Shown: piece after piece, positions 51,412-59,488 of the stretch | Position numbering within the stretch: position 1 is the first letter of the stretch | Layout of the letters: the number at the start of each line of letters is the position of its first letter | Origin: Pseudooceanicola onchidii | GTDB taxonomy: Bacteria; Pseudomonadota; Alphaproteobacteria; Rhodobacterales; Rhodobacteraceae | Direction: 5' to 3' | Assembly (NCBI RefSeq): GCF_004959925.1 | Contig: NZ_SPUW01000002.1 | Coordinates: forward strand, 248,001 to 312,000 | DNA: 64,000 nt | Program-made: the position numbers and the translations under genes | The notes under the pieces: model-generated | Told to the model about the DNA's origin: nothing | Database searches by the model: none | The model's input: the letters and a program-made list of their open reading frames with translations, nothing else

Positions 51412-52296
51412 ATGAAGAAATATTGCCTTACCGTCGCCTGCCCCACCTCTCGCGGGATCGTGGCTGCCATCGCCACCTTCCTGTCCGACCGAGGGTGCAA
51501 CATCGTCGACAGCTCGCAGTTCGACGACCTGGAAACCGGGCAGTTCTTCATGCGGATCTCGTTCCTGTCGGAAAAGGGCGAAGACCTTGCCGGCCTCGAA
51601 GACGCCTTTGCCAAGGTCGCCGGGACCTTCGACATGACCTTCGGCTTCCACGACGAAGAGGTGAAGATGAAGGTCGTGATCATGGTGTCGCGCTTTGGTC
51701 ACTGCCTGAACGACCTGCTCTATCGCTGGCGCATCGGCGCGCTGCCGATCGACATCGTGGCGGTGATCTCGAACCACATGGATTACCAGAAGGTCGTCGT
51801 GAACCACGACATCCCCTTCCACTGCATCAAGGTCACGCCTGCCAACAAGCCGCAGGCCGAGGCGCAGATCATGCAGGTGGTCGAGGACACCGGCGCGGAA
51901 CTGGTCGTGCTGGCCCGCTACATGCAGATCCTGAGCGATGACATGTGCCAGAAGATGTCCGGCCGGATCATCAACATCCACCATTCCTTCCTGCCGTCCT
52001 TCAAGGGGGCCAACCCCTACAAGCAGGCGTTTGAACGGGGTGTGAAGCTGATCGGCGCGACCTCGCACTACGTCACCGCCGACCTCGACGAGGGGCCGAT
52101 CATCGAACAGGACACCGTGCGCGTGACCCATGCGCAATCGGCCGAGGACTACGTGTCCCTTGGCCGCGACGTCGAAGCATCCGTGCTGGCCCGCGCGATC
52201 CACGCCCATGCGCACCGCCGCGCGTTCCTGAACGGCAACAAGACAGTCGTGTTCCCGGCGTCGCCGGGGGCTTATGCGTCGGAACGGATGGGCTGA
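51412..52296 (+). CDS. purU: Formyltetrahydrofolate deformylase
   Basis: PurU hydrolyses 10-formyl-tetrahydrofolate to formate and tetrahydrofolate, balancing one-carbon units. The 294-residue protein has an N-terminal ACT domain (YCLTVACPTSRGIVAAIATFL, residues 4-80) and a formyltransferase-like catalytic domain (about 90-294) with the Asn-His-Asp set: ISNHMD, NIHHSFLPSFKGANPY and SHYVTADLDEGPII. ATG at 51412. In this family one-carbon units from betaine and glycine breakdown would feed the folate pool. Confidence 0.96.
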   Translation: MKKYCLTVACPTSRGIVAAIATFLSDRGCNIVDSSQFDDLETGQFFMRISFLSEKGEDLAGLEDAFAKVAGTFDMTFGFHDEEVKMKVVIMVSRFGHCLNDLLYRWRIGALPIDIVAVISNHMDYQKVVVNHDIPFHCIKVTPANKPQAEAQIMQVVEDTGAELVVLARYMQILSDDMCQKMSGRIINIHHSFLPSFKGANPYKQAFERGVKLIGATSHYVTADLDEGPIIEQDTVRVTHAQSAEDYVSLGRDVEASVLARAIHAHAHRRAFLNGNKTVVFPASPGAYASERMG

Positions 52297-52389
52297 GCCA
52301 AAACAGTCTCTGTTTCGGCGGAATTGAGAAGACCGGGGCGGGCAGGGATGCCGCGCCCCGTTCCATTATCCGATGCTGGCACAAGAAAA

Positions 52390-52411
52390 GGGCCCGGCAA
52401 CGGCCGGGCCC
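52390..52411 (-). terminator. Rho-independent terminator of the hsp20 gene
   Basis: Nine-base-pair stem GGGCCCGGC / GCCGGGCCC with an AACG loop. On the minus strand it is followed by TTTTCTTGT, 45 bases after the stop of the hsp20 gene. It may also help end purU transcription from the left. Confidence 0.8.
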
Positions 52412-52455
52412 AGTGAAATCGAGGGTAAATCTTCGGTTCTGGGTTCAACCCGCCC

Positions 52456-52929
52456 TTACTGGACGGTTTCCGTGGTTTCCAGGGCCTTCGCCTCGACCGT
52501 TTCACCCTTCGCGTTGGTGATGGCGATCCGGCGGGGCTTCAGGGCCTCGGGAACCTCGCGCACCAGGTCGATGTGCAGCATGCCGTCGGCATGGGTCGCC
52601 CCGGTCACCTTCACGTGGTCCGCCAGCTGGAAGCGGCGTTCGAAGGCGCGAGTCGCGATGCCGCGGTGCAGGTAGGTGCGCTTGTCTTCTTCGGCCTTCT
52701 TGGCCGACACGATCAGGGCATGGTCCTTCACCTCGATCGCCAGTTCTTCGTCGGTGAACCCGGCGACGGCAACGGTGATGCGATAGCTGTCCTGGTCAAG
52801 CTTTTCGATGTTGTAGGGGGGGTAGGTCGGCGCGGTGCCGTCCGTGCTCAACACCCGGTCCATCATGTCGGCGAGCTGGTCGAAGCCGACGGTTGCACGG
52901 TAGAGCGGAGCAAGATCAAAGTTACGCAT
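52456..52929 (-). CDS. Small heat-shock protein, Hsp20/IbpA family
   Basis: A 157-residue alpha-crystallin-domain holdase. The N-terminal arm (DLAPLYRATVGFDQLADMMDR) is that of IbpA-type proteins of alphaproteobacteria. The core spans about 40-130 (YRITVAVAGFTDEELAIEVKDHALIV, HRGIATRAFERRFQLADHV), and the C-terminal I-X-I-type anchor is KPRRIAI. It would bind aggregating proteins in heat or oxidative stress. I looked for a ROSE-type thermometer in the leader and saw only a small CTC / GAG hairpin near the ribosome binding site, which is not convincing. Confidence 0.94.
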   Translation of the reverse strand: MRNFDLAPLYRATVGFDQLADMMDRVLSTDGTAPTYPPYNIEKLDQDSYRITVAVAGFTDEELAIEVKDHALIVSAKKAEEDKRTYLHRGIATRAFERRFQLADHVKVTGATHADGMLHIDLVREVPEALKPRRIAITNAKGETVEAKALETTETVQ

Positions 52930-53062
52930 GGGTCATCCTCTTTGAGCGATAACAACAGGTTGTGCCTTCCCGACGGGGACAGGCGGGGATACAGGGCCCG
53001 GAATGGCGCCCTGACCCAGCAGATCTGGGAAGCGTCCGTGTCGTTTTCAAGAGGGGTGGCGG

Positions 53063-53899
53063 TCAGCCGCCGGGGCGTACGAATTTTGCGCCGATCCCGG
53101 GGCGGGATGGCGTGACGCTTTTGCCGATGGTGATGCGTGGGGCGGGGCCTGCGGCAAGGGGCGTGCCGCCGCCGTGCAGGTCGGCCATCAGCGCTTCGAT
53201 CCCCGTCAGGCCGGTCCCGAGAGACACCTGTTCGCCCGCGACCTCGGCCTTGGCCGACACCACCGACACGATGCGGGGAATGCCGCCCTGCATCGAGAAG
53301 ACCGGCGCGCCGGAAGATCCGAAGTCGACGTCGCAGGACATCACCAGAACGCCTTCTTGCGTGGTGATGACGCCGCACATCTCTTGCAGGCTGGGGGCTT
53401 CGGGGCGGTCATGGGCATAGGACACCACGGCCAGCGGATCGCCGGGGTAGGGCTGATGCGCCAGCGCGAAGGGCACGACCGTGGTGCTGCGCACCGGCTG
53501 GTACAGTTCAAGCAGGGCAATGTCGTTGCGCACCCGGTCCGAGGTGACGGGGGCGTTGAAGTCATAGCCCTTGGGGATCACGGCGCGGCGCACGTCCCGA
53601 TAGGCCGAGGCCCGGCCATTGCGCCACCCGGCGAGGAATTCGATGCGCGAGGGATCGAAGCGGTCGCCCCGGTGTTTGTCGAACAGGCAATGCGCGGCGG
53701 TCAGCACGATGGTTTCGCTGATCAGCGCCCCGGTGCAGAACCCGCGCCCGTCCAGATCCAGCCGTCCGACGGCCTCCCATCCCTTGCCGTCTTCGCCGGT
53801 GTTGAGCATCCGCAGGTCCCCGTCCTGCGCAAGCGCCGCGCGGGTCAGGGACAGGACAAGGGTCAGGATCAGGGCAAGGCCCGGGATCAGTCGATACAT
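53063..53899 (-). CDS. Secreted trypsin-like serine protease
   Basis: A 278-residue S1-type protease. The signal peptide (1-25, cut after ALA) leads to the mature enzyme with the catalytic His in VLTAAHCLFD, Asp in RNDIALLELY and Ser in DFGSSGAPVFS. Disulfide Cys pairs frame the active site (FCTGAL...AAHC; MSCDVDFGSSG). There is no membrane anchor, so it is probably periplasmic or secreted. ATG at 53899 is preferred over 53905 because the GGCGG lies at better distance. Separate from the glc operon upstream by 68 bases on the same strand. Confidence 0.92.
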   Translation of the reverse strand: MYRLIPGLALILTLVLSLTRAALAQDGDLRMLNTGEDGKGWEAVGRLDLDGRGFCTGALISETIVLTAAHCLFDKHRGDRFDPSRIEFLAGWRNGRASAYRDVRRAVIPKGYDFNAPVTSDRVRNDIALLELYQPVRSTTVVPFALAHQPYPGDPLAVVSYAHDRPEAPSLQEMCGVITTQEGVLVMSCDVDFGSSGAPVFSMQGGIPRIVSVVSAKAEVAGEQVSLGTGLTGIEALMADLHGGGTPLAAGPAPRITIGKSVTPSRPGIGAKFVRPGG

Positions 53900-53967
53900 C
53901 GTCATCCGCCAGCATGTATGGTTTCCCAAACCTTAGCGGCGGGATGGGGCGGAATTAGGGCCGTGGA

Positions 53968-55272
53968 TCAGGTTTTCGACAGGCTGGGCGGTTTCGGTCC
54001 GCCGGTCGCCCAATCCAGCAGTTCGACCGTGTGGACCACCGGCACGCCGATGCCCGAGCCGATCTGCATCATGCAGCCGATGTTCCCGGCCGAGATCACG
54101 TCGGGCCGGATCGCCTCGAGCGTCCTGACCTTCCGGTCCTTCAGCTTGGCCGAGATTTCGGGCTGCATCAGGTTGTAAGTCCCGGCAGAACCGCAGCAGA
54201 GGTGAGGATCGGACGGCGTGGCGACCTCGAACCCGGCGCGGGTCAGCAGATCCTTGGGGGTTTCGCGGATCTTCTGGCCGTGTTGCAGCGAACAGGCCGA
54301 ATGATAGCCGACGCGCAGCGGTTCGGGTGCCTTGGCCTCGATCGCCAGGTCGGCCAGCACCTCGGTGATATCCTTGGCGATGGCGGACACGCGGGCGGCG
54401 TCGGCGGCCAGCGGGTCGTTGCGGAACATGTGGCCGTAATCCTTGACCGTGGTGCCGCAGCCGCTCGTGTTGATGACGATGGCGTCCAGCCCCTCGCCGT
54501 CCATCTCGCGCGTCCAGGCGCGGATGTTGTTGGCGGCGGATCCGTGGGCGAGGTCTTCTTTCCCCATGTGGTGGGTCAGCGATCCGCAGCAGCCTTCGCC
54601 CTTGGGGATCACGACCTCGACCCCGAGCCGGGTCAGCAGGCGGATGGTGGCGTCGTTGATGTCGGTGTTCAGCGCCTTCTGCGCGCAACCGGTCATCAGC
54701 GCGACGCGCTTGATCTTTTGCCCCTCGACCCTTTGGCCTTTCGCCGCGTGGGTCTGCGGGCTGTCGTTCAGCGACGGCGTGGGCAGGCGACGCGGGGCCA
54801 TGCCGATCATCGCGCGCAGGCGCTTGTCGGGCATCAGCCGGGCAAAGGGCCGGGCGAGGCCGGCAGCAAACAACGCCAGCCTGAACCGCGTGGGATAGGG
54901 AATGATCCGGGCCAGGATCCAGCGCAGGGCGCGGTCATCCCAACGGCGTTTGTAATTCTTGTCGATATAGGCGCGGGCATGGTCGACGAGGTGCATGTAA
55001 TGCACGCCCGACGGGCAGGTCGTCATGCAGGCAAGGCAGGACAGGCAGCGATCCACGTGCTTGACGGTCTTTTCGTCCGGCACACGTTCGTTTTCCAGCA
55101 TGTCCTTGATCAGGTAGATGCGGCCGCGCGGGCTGTCCAATTCGTCGCCCAGAACCTGGTAGGTCGGGCAGGTCGCGGTGCAGAAGCCGCAGTGCACACA
55201 GGCGCGCAGGATTTCGTTCGCGCGGGCGGTGCCGGGGTCTTTCAACTGATCGGGCGTGAATTCGGTGCGCAT
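53968..55272 (-). CDS. glcF: Glycolate oxidase iron-sulfur subunit
   Basis: GlcF carries electrons from the GlcD/E flavoproteins. The 434-residue protein has two 4Fe-4S motifs near the N-terminus: ACVHCGFCTATCPTY (about 23-37) and CLSCLACMTTCPSGVHY (about 74-90). Two CCG domains follow, with CCGSLTHHMG and LCCGSAGTYN as the Cys-Cys-Gly signatures. ATG at 55272 overlaps the stop of the small membrane gene before it; an upstream frame is an artefact. Last gene of the glcD-glcE-membrane-glcF operon. Confidence 0.95.
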   Translation of the reverse strand: MRTEFTPDQLKDPGTARANEILRACVHCGFCTATCPTYQVLGDELDSPRGRIYLIKDMLENERVPDEKTVKHVDRCLSCLACMTTCPSGVHYMHLVDHARAYIDKNYKRRWDDRALRWILARIIPYPTRFRLALFAAGLARPFARLMPDKRLRAMIGMAPRRLPTPSLNDSPQTHAAKGQRVEGQKIKRVALMTGCAQKALNTDINDATIRLLTRLGVEVVIPKGEGCCGSLTHHMGKEDLAHGSAANNIRAWTREMDGEGLDAIVINTSGCGTTVKDYGHMFRNDPLAADAARVSAIAKDITEVLADLAIEAKAPEPLRVGYHSACSLQHGQKIRETPKDLLTRAGFEVATPSDPHLCCGSAGTYNLMQPEISAKLKDRKVRTLEAIRPDVISAGNIGCMMQIGSGIGVPVVHTVELLDWATGGPKPPSLSKT

Positions 55273-55625
55273 CAGGACAGGGTCTTCGTCACGAGGAAGC
55301 CTGCGACCGGCGCCAGGGTGGCCAGGGCTCCGGTCAGGGCGGGGACGGGGGTGAGGTCGGGCATTCGGCGCATCAGCATCTGGGCGACAAGCGCGGCAAA
55401 GCCGATCCAGCCGATCCACAGCATGGCGAGCGCGATGTAGGTCCGGGCCGAGATCGCATCGCTGTCGGTCGGCAGAAGCCGCAGGATCCCGATGCCCGCG
55501 ATGGCCAGCAGCACCACGCCTGGGCCGAGCATGGGCAGGAAGGCGCGGTTCGCCTCGCCCCGGACAAGCAGGGCGTAAAGGCCGAGGCCCACGAGGGTGA
55601 CCAGAACGAGAGACAGGATCATCAT
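55272..55625 (-). CDS. Small membrane protein inside the glycolate oxidase operon
   Basis: A 117-residue protein with three to four hydrophobic helices (SLVLVTLVGLGLYALLV, FLPMLGPGVVLLAIAGIGIL, TYIALAMLWIGWIGFAALVAQ, and a C-terminal one) and no recognised domain. Its start overlaps glcE by four bases and its stop overlaps the glcF start, so it is translated with both. It may anchor the oxidase complex to the inner membrane or help pass electrons to quinone. The function is inferred only from position. Confidence 0.8.
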   Translation of the reverse strand: MMILSLVLVTLVGLGLYALLVRGEANRAFLPMLGPGVVLLAIAGIGILRLLPTDSDAISARTYIALAMLWIGWIGFAALVAQMLMRRMPDLTPVPALTGALATLAPVAGFLVTKTLS

Positions 55626-56770
55626 GACAAGGCGGGTCCCATGAGGCCGGGGTTCAGGATGCCCCGGGGGTCGAATTTCTGTCGCAGTCCCGCGGCGATC
55701 TTTTCCAGCGGTGCGGGCTGCGGATGGAAGGTCGCAATCTTCGCGCGGGTGGCATCATTCGCCCGGATCAGGGTCGCATGTCCGGCGTGGCGGGTGACCT
55801 CGGCCCGGATCGCAGAGCCGCCGGCATCGCCGGTGTCGGGCACCCGAAGCCAGAGCAGCCCGCCGCTCCAGTCCGCGATGACATCGGCGGTGATGCCCTG
55901 CGCGGTCAGTGCGTCGACCAGAGGCGCGGCGGAGGTCGGGCGGGTCGAAACCTTCCAGACCGCGCCGGCCTTGTCGGCAAAAGGCGTCACATCGCGCAGC
56001 TCGCGCCACAGCGCGGCGCTTTCCGCCCCCTCGACCACCGTATCGGCGCCCAGCAGATCCGCCAGTTTCTCGGCCCGGTAGGCGGTGCTGCCCGCCATGC
56101 CCTCGACCCTAATCCGCCGTTCCGACTGGCCATTCACATCCGCCAGCCAGGCCGCGCCCGACACGTCGAACGGCGTGCCCATGGCGCGGGTCAGGTCGGT
56201 GATCGCCGCGCCCATGTCCTGGCCACGCAGGATCAGGGTGCGCTCGGCCTCGGGGATGGCCTGCACCTTGAGGCTCACCTCGGTCAGCACGCCAAGGGTG
56301 CCGTGGCTGCCCGCCATCAGCTTGACCAGGTCATAGCCGGTCACGTTCTTCATCACGCGGCCGCCGTTTTTCACGACCTCGCCGCTGCCGGTAACCATGC
56401 GGATGCCCAGCATGTGATCGCGCGCCGCCCCGACCTGAAGCCGACGCGGACCCGAGATATTGGCAGCCGCCACGCCGCCGATGGTCGGCTCGCCCTCGAT
56501 CCCCAGAAGTGCGCGGTGGTCCATCGGCTCAAACGCCAGTCTTTGACCCTTTTCGCCCAGAATAGTGTCGATTTCCGCCAGCGGCGTGCCTGCGCCTGCG
56601 ACAAGTGTCAGCGCGCCGGGTTCATAGAGGCGGATGCCGTGCAGGCCGGTCGTCTCGACGACCTCGCCCGCGCCGGTCAGGCCACGGGTGCCGCCGCCAC
56701 GAATGGCCAGCGGCGCATTGGCGCCACGGATCAGGTCGGCCAGCGCGGCCTCGGTCTCGGGTCGTGCCAT
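55622..56770 (-). CDS. glcE: Glycolate oxidase subunit GlcE (FAD-binding)
   Basis: A 382-residue FAD-linked subunit of glycolate dehydrogenase. The PCMH-type FAD domain is seen in LAIRGGGTRGLTGAGEVVET (about residues 19-38) and ALLGIEGEPTIGGVAAANISGPRR (about 88-111). It has the shorter form of the GlcD fold that is typical of GlcE. It lies three bases after glcD and overlaps the membrane gene by four, in the order D, E, membrane, F. Confidence 0.94.
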   Translation of the reverse strand: MARPETEAALADLIRGANAPLAIRGGGTRGLTGAGEVVETTGLHGIRLYEPGALTLVAGAGTPLAEIDTILGEKGQRLAFEPMDHRALLGIEGEPTIGGVAAANISGPRRLQVGAARDHMLGIRMVTGSGEVVKNGGRVMKNVTGYDLVKLMAGSHGTLGVLTEVSLKVQAIPEAERTLILRGQDMGAAITDLTRAMGTPFDVSGAAWLADVNGQSERRIRVEGMAGSTAYRAEKLADLLGADTVVEGAESAALWRELRDVTPFADKAGAVWKVSTRPTSAAPLVDALTAQGITADVIADWSGGLLWLRVPDTGDAGGSAIRAEVTRHAGHATLIRANDATRAKIATFHPQPAPLEKIAAGLRQKFDPRGILNPGLMGPALS

Positions 56771-56773
56771 GAT

Positions 56774-58204
56774 CTACCCCCGCCGCGTTTCGCTGGTGGC
56801 CAGCGGAAAGACCTTGGCCGGGTTCAGCAGCCACTTGGGGTCAAACACATCCTTCACCGCCATCTGCAGTTCCAGATCGGAAGGATCATATTGATGGGTC
56901 ATCAGATCCCGCTTTTCCACGCCGACGCCGTGTTCGCCCGACAGGCAGCCGCCGACATCGACACAAAGCTTGAGGATCTCGGCCCCCATGGCTTCGCAGG
57001 TTTCCAGATCGCCGTCCTTGTTGGCGTCGAACAGGATCAGTGGATGCAGGTTGCCGTCACCCGCGTGAAAGACATTGGCGACCTTCAGGCCATACTGGTC
57101 CGACAGCTCTCCCATCCGCTTGAGCACCTCTGGCAGTTCGCTGATCGGGATCGTGCCGTCGAGGCAGATGTAGTCGTTGATCTGCCCCATGGCGCCAAAG
57201 GCGGATTTTCGGCCCAGCCAGATCCGCGCGCTTTCATCCGCAGACCGGCTTTCGCGGATCTCGACCGGGTTGTGACGCTGCGCGATGGCGGTGATGACCG
57301 ACAGCTGTTCGTCGATCTCGGCGGGCGATCCTTCGACCTCGACGATAAGCAGCGCCTCGCAATCGGGGTAACCAGCCCCGGCAAAGGCCTCGGTCGCCTC
57401 GATACAAGGTCGATCCATGAACTCGATGGCGACGGGCAGAACACCGGCCTCGATGATGTCGCGCACACAGGCGCCGGCGACCTCGTTGCTGTCAAAGCCC
57501 ATGAGGACCGGCCGCGCACCTTCAGGTTTCGGCAGGATGCGCAGGGTGGCTTCGGTCACGACGCCAAGCTGCCCTTCGGACCCGCAGATCAGCCCCAGCA
57601 GATCCAGCCCGCCCGCGTCCAGATAGGGGCCGCCGACCTCGATGACCTCGCCGTCCATCATGACCATGGTGACGCCCAGCAGGTTGTTCGTTGTCACACC
57701 GTATTTCAGGCAATGCGCGCCGCCGGAATTCATCGCGATGTTGCCGGCAATGGCACAGGCCAGCTGCGACGACGGATCGGGGGCGTAGAAGAACCCGTCG
57801 GCCTCGACCTCTCCGGTCACGCGCAGGTTGGTGATGCCGGTCTGCACGCGGATGAAACGGTCGTCGTAGTTCCGTTCCAGCACCGCGTTCATCCGCGCCA
57901 CGCCAAGGATCACGCAATCCGCCGTGGGCAGCGCGCCGCCCGCCAGCGAGGTGCCCGATCCGCGCGGCACGACCGGCACGCCGAACTGGTGGCACAGGCG
58001 CAGGACGTCCGACACCTCATCCGTGGTCGCGGGCAGCACGGCCAGCATCGGCGGACAGCGATAGGCGGTCAGCGCGTCGCATTCATAAGCGCGGGTTTCG
58101 GCGGGGTCGGAAATCACGGCATCCGCGGGCAGGACCTTGCGCAGCGCGGCGGCAAGCGCCTCTTTCTGCGACAGGGCGCCGGGATCTGGCTGTGGCATCT
58201 GCAT
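56774..58204 (-). CDS. glcD: Glycolate oxidase subunit GlcD (FAD-binding)
   Basis: The catalytic FAD subunit oxidising glycolate to glyoxylate. The 476-residue protein has the PCMH FAD-binding domain (PVVPRGSGTSLAGGALPTADCVI, about 87-109, and ACAIAGNIAMNSGGAHCLKYGVT) and the C-terminal FAD-oxidase domain with HAGDGNLHPLI and GGCLSGEHGVG near residues 380-430. The His in EHGVG and the HAGDGN motif are conserved. First gene of the operon. A second ATG six bases in is possible. Glyoxylate produced here can be used by malate synthase G. Confidence 0.96.
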   Translation of the reverse strand: MQMPQPDPGALSQKEALAAALRKVLPADAVISDPAETRAYECDALTAYRCPPMLAVLPATTDEVSDVLRLCHQFGVPVVPRGSGTSLAGGALPTADCVILGVARMNAVLERNYDDRFIRVQTGITNLRVTGEVEADGFFYAPDPSSQLACAIAGNIAMNSGGAHCLKYGVTTNNLLGVTMVMMDGEVIEVGGPYLDAGGLDLLGLICGSEGQLGVVTEATLRILPKPEGARPVLMGFDSNEVAGACVRDIIEAGVLPVAIEFMDRPCIEATEAFAGAGYPDCEALLIVEVEGSPAEIDEQLSVITAIAQRHNPVEIRESRSADESARIWLGRKSAFGAMGQINDYICLDGTIPISELPEVLKRMGELSDQYGLKVANVFHAGDGNLHPLILFDANKDGDLETCEAMGAEILKLCVDVGGCLSGEHGVGVEKRDLMTHQYDPSDLELQMAVKDVFDPKWLLNPAKVFPLATSETRRG

Positions 58205-58286
58205 GGCGGACCTCCCGTTCCGGATGTTTTCCTAGCGCCGATCATGGCCGATTGGCAAGCGGCGGGGGGATGGGCTAAGGGGGCGC

Positions 58287-58997
58287 ATGACCTGGATGGA
58301 CCGCCTTTCGCTCTTCACCCCGCTGGACCTTTGCGCCGTGGCCCTGATCTATGCCACCTGGCTGCTGGCGGGTTGGCGGATCGAAAACCCCGGGTCGAAA
58401 CGCCCGTCGGTGTCGATCCTGATGGCGGAATACCGGCGCGAATGGATGCGCCAGATGGTGACGCGGCAGCCCCGGATCTTCGACAGCCAGACGCTGGCGA
58501 CCCTGCGCGAAAGCACGTCGTTCTTCGCCTCGGCCACGATGATCGCGATCGGTGGCGTGCTGGCGGCCATCGCCAATGGGGAACGGCTGATGGGGCTGGC
58601 GAACCAGATCACGCTGGAATCCGATCCCGCCATCGTGTGGGAGATCAAGATGCTGGTCGTCCTGACCTTCCTGATCAACGCCTTCCTGAAATTCGTCTGG
58701 TCCAACCGGCTGTTCGGTTATTGCGGCGTGCTGATGGCCGCCGTGCCGAACGACCCCAAGGACCCCGCCGCGCTGCCCCGCGCAGCCAAGGCCGCGACGA
58801 TCAACATCACCGCCGCACGCAGCTTCAACCGCGGCCTGCGGTCGATCTATTTCGCCATGGGCGCGGCGGCCTGGCTGCTGGGCGCGGGCGCACTGATCGC
58901 GGCGTCGCTTCTGGTCTTCGCCGTGCTTTGGCGGCGCGAATTCACGTCGCAATCGCGGGCGGCGCTGCTGGATCCGTCGGACCGCACGTCAGTGTGA
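58287..58997 (+). CDS. DUF599-family membrane protein
   Basis: A 236-residue integral membrane protein of the DUF599 group. It shows four hydrophobic helices: LDLCAVALIYATWLLAGW, ASATMIAIGGVLAAIAN, MLVVLTFLINAFLKFVW and AAAWLLGAGALIAASLLVFAVLW. A charged loop with MAEYRREWMRQMVTRQPRIFD follows the first. The function of DUF599 proteins is unknown. It is divergent from glcD with 82 bases between and precedes a small secreted protein gene by 45 bases. Confidence 0.88.
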   Translation: MTWMDRLSLFTPLDLCAVALIYATWLLAGWRIENPGSKRPSVSILMAEYRREWMRQMVTRQPRIFDSQTLATLRESTSFFASATMIAIGGVLAAIANGERLMGLANQITLESDPAIVWEIKMLVVLTFLINAFLKFVWSNRLFGYCGVLMAAVPNDPKDPAALPRAAKAATINITAARSFNRGLRSIYFAMGAAAWLLGAGALIAASLLVFAVLWRREFTSQSRAALLDPSDRTSV

Positions 58998-59042
58998 TGG
59001 CCCGCGACTTCCATTGCGCGCGGCGCGGCGTATAACCGCTGC

Positions 59043-59396
59043 ATGATCCGCGCCGCCGTCCTGTCCCTGATGCTCACAACCCCTGCCGCCCTTGCCGGGG
59101 CGCCCGAAATCGTGGGCGCCACCGCCGAACGATCCGGCATGGGATGGAAGATCAGCGTCACCCTGATGCACGGCGACGAAAGCTGGGAAAACTTCGCCGA
59201 CGGGTGGGAGGTGCTGGACATGGCCGGCAACCGGCTTGGTTTTCGCGAACTGATGCATCCGCACACGCCCGACAGGCCCTTCACGCGCTCTCTGCCCTCG
59301 GTGATGATCCCCGACGGGACACGCAAGGTGCAGATCCGCGCGCGCTGCAAAGCCGACGGTTGGGGCGACCAGGTCTACCTTCTCAAGCTGAAATAG
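59043..59396 (+). CDS. Small secreted protein of unknown function
   Basis: A 117-residue protein with a Sec signal (1-18, cut after ALA) and a single small beta domain. Sequence marks are GWKISVTLMHGDESWENFADGWEVLD and a later FRELMHPHTPDRPFTRSLP, which is His/Pro-rich, and CKADGWGDQVYLLKL. Its two histidine-containing segments could be a metal site. I do not recognise a family. It follows the DUF599 gene on the same strand, and ends before a GC-rich gap with a gene-end repeat. Confidence 0.72.
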   Translation: MIRAAVLSLMLTTPAALAGAPEIVGATAERSGMGWKISVTLMHGDESWENFADGWEVLDMAGNRLGFRELMHPHTPDRPFTRSLPSVMIPDGTRKVQIRARCKADGWGDQVYLLKLK

Positions 59397-59409
59397 GCGC
59401 GACCGCCTG

Positions 59410-59437
59410 CTTCCCCTGGTTCGCGTATCCTCGGGGG
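59410..59437 (-). repeat. Dispersed gene-end repeat, copy 5 (diverged)
   Basis: Minus-strand reading CCCCCGAGGATACGCGAACC then AGGGGAAG: same order of elements (C run, GAGTAT-like core, GAAG) as the better copies. It is followed by a GGCGCCCGCAGGGCG hairpin and a GGGGGCAGACAGCCCCC hairpin before the betA stop. Confidence 0.4.
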
Positions 59438-59488
59438 TGAATGGCGCCCGCAGGGCGTCAGAGGGGGCAGACAGCCCCCTGTCCCCGC

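Noticed and set aside
52930-52980. ROSE-type RNA thermometer before hsp20
   Set aside because: Only a three- to four-base-pair hairpin near the ribosome binding site could be drawn; the typical ROSE hairpins and U-rich anti-SD motif are missing.
55724-59035. 1103-codon open frame opposite glcDEF and glcD upstream
   Set aside because: Crosses three well-supported genes on the other strand and the DUF599 gene; composition is that of a high-GC shadow frame.
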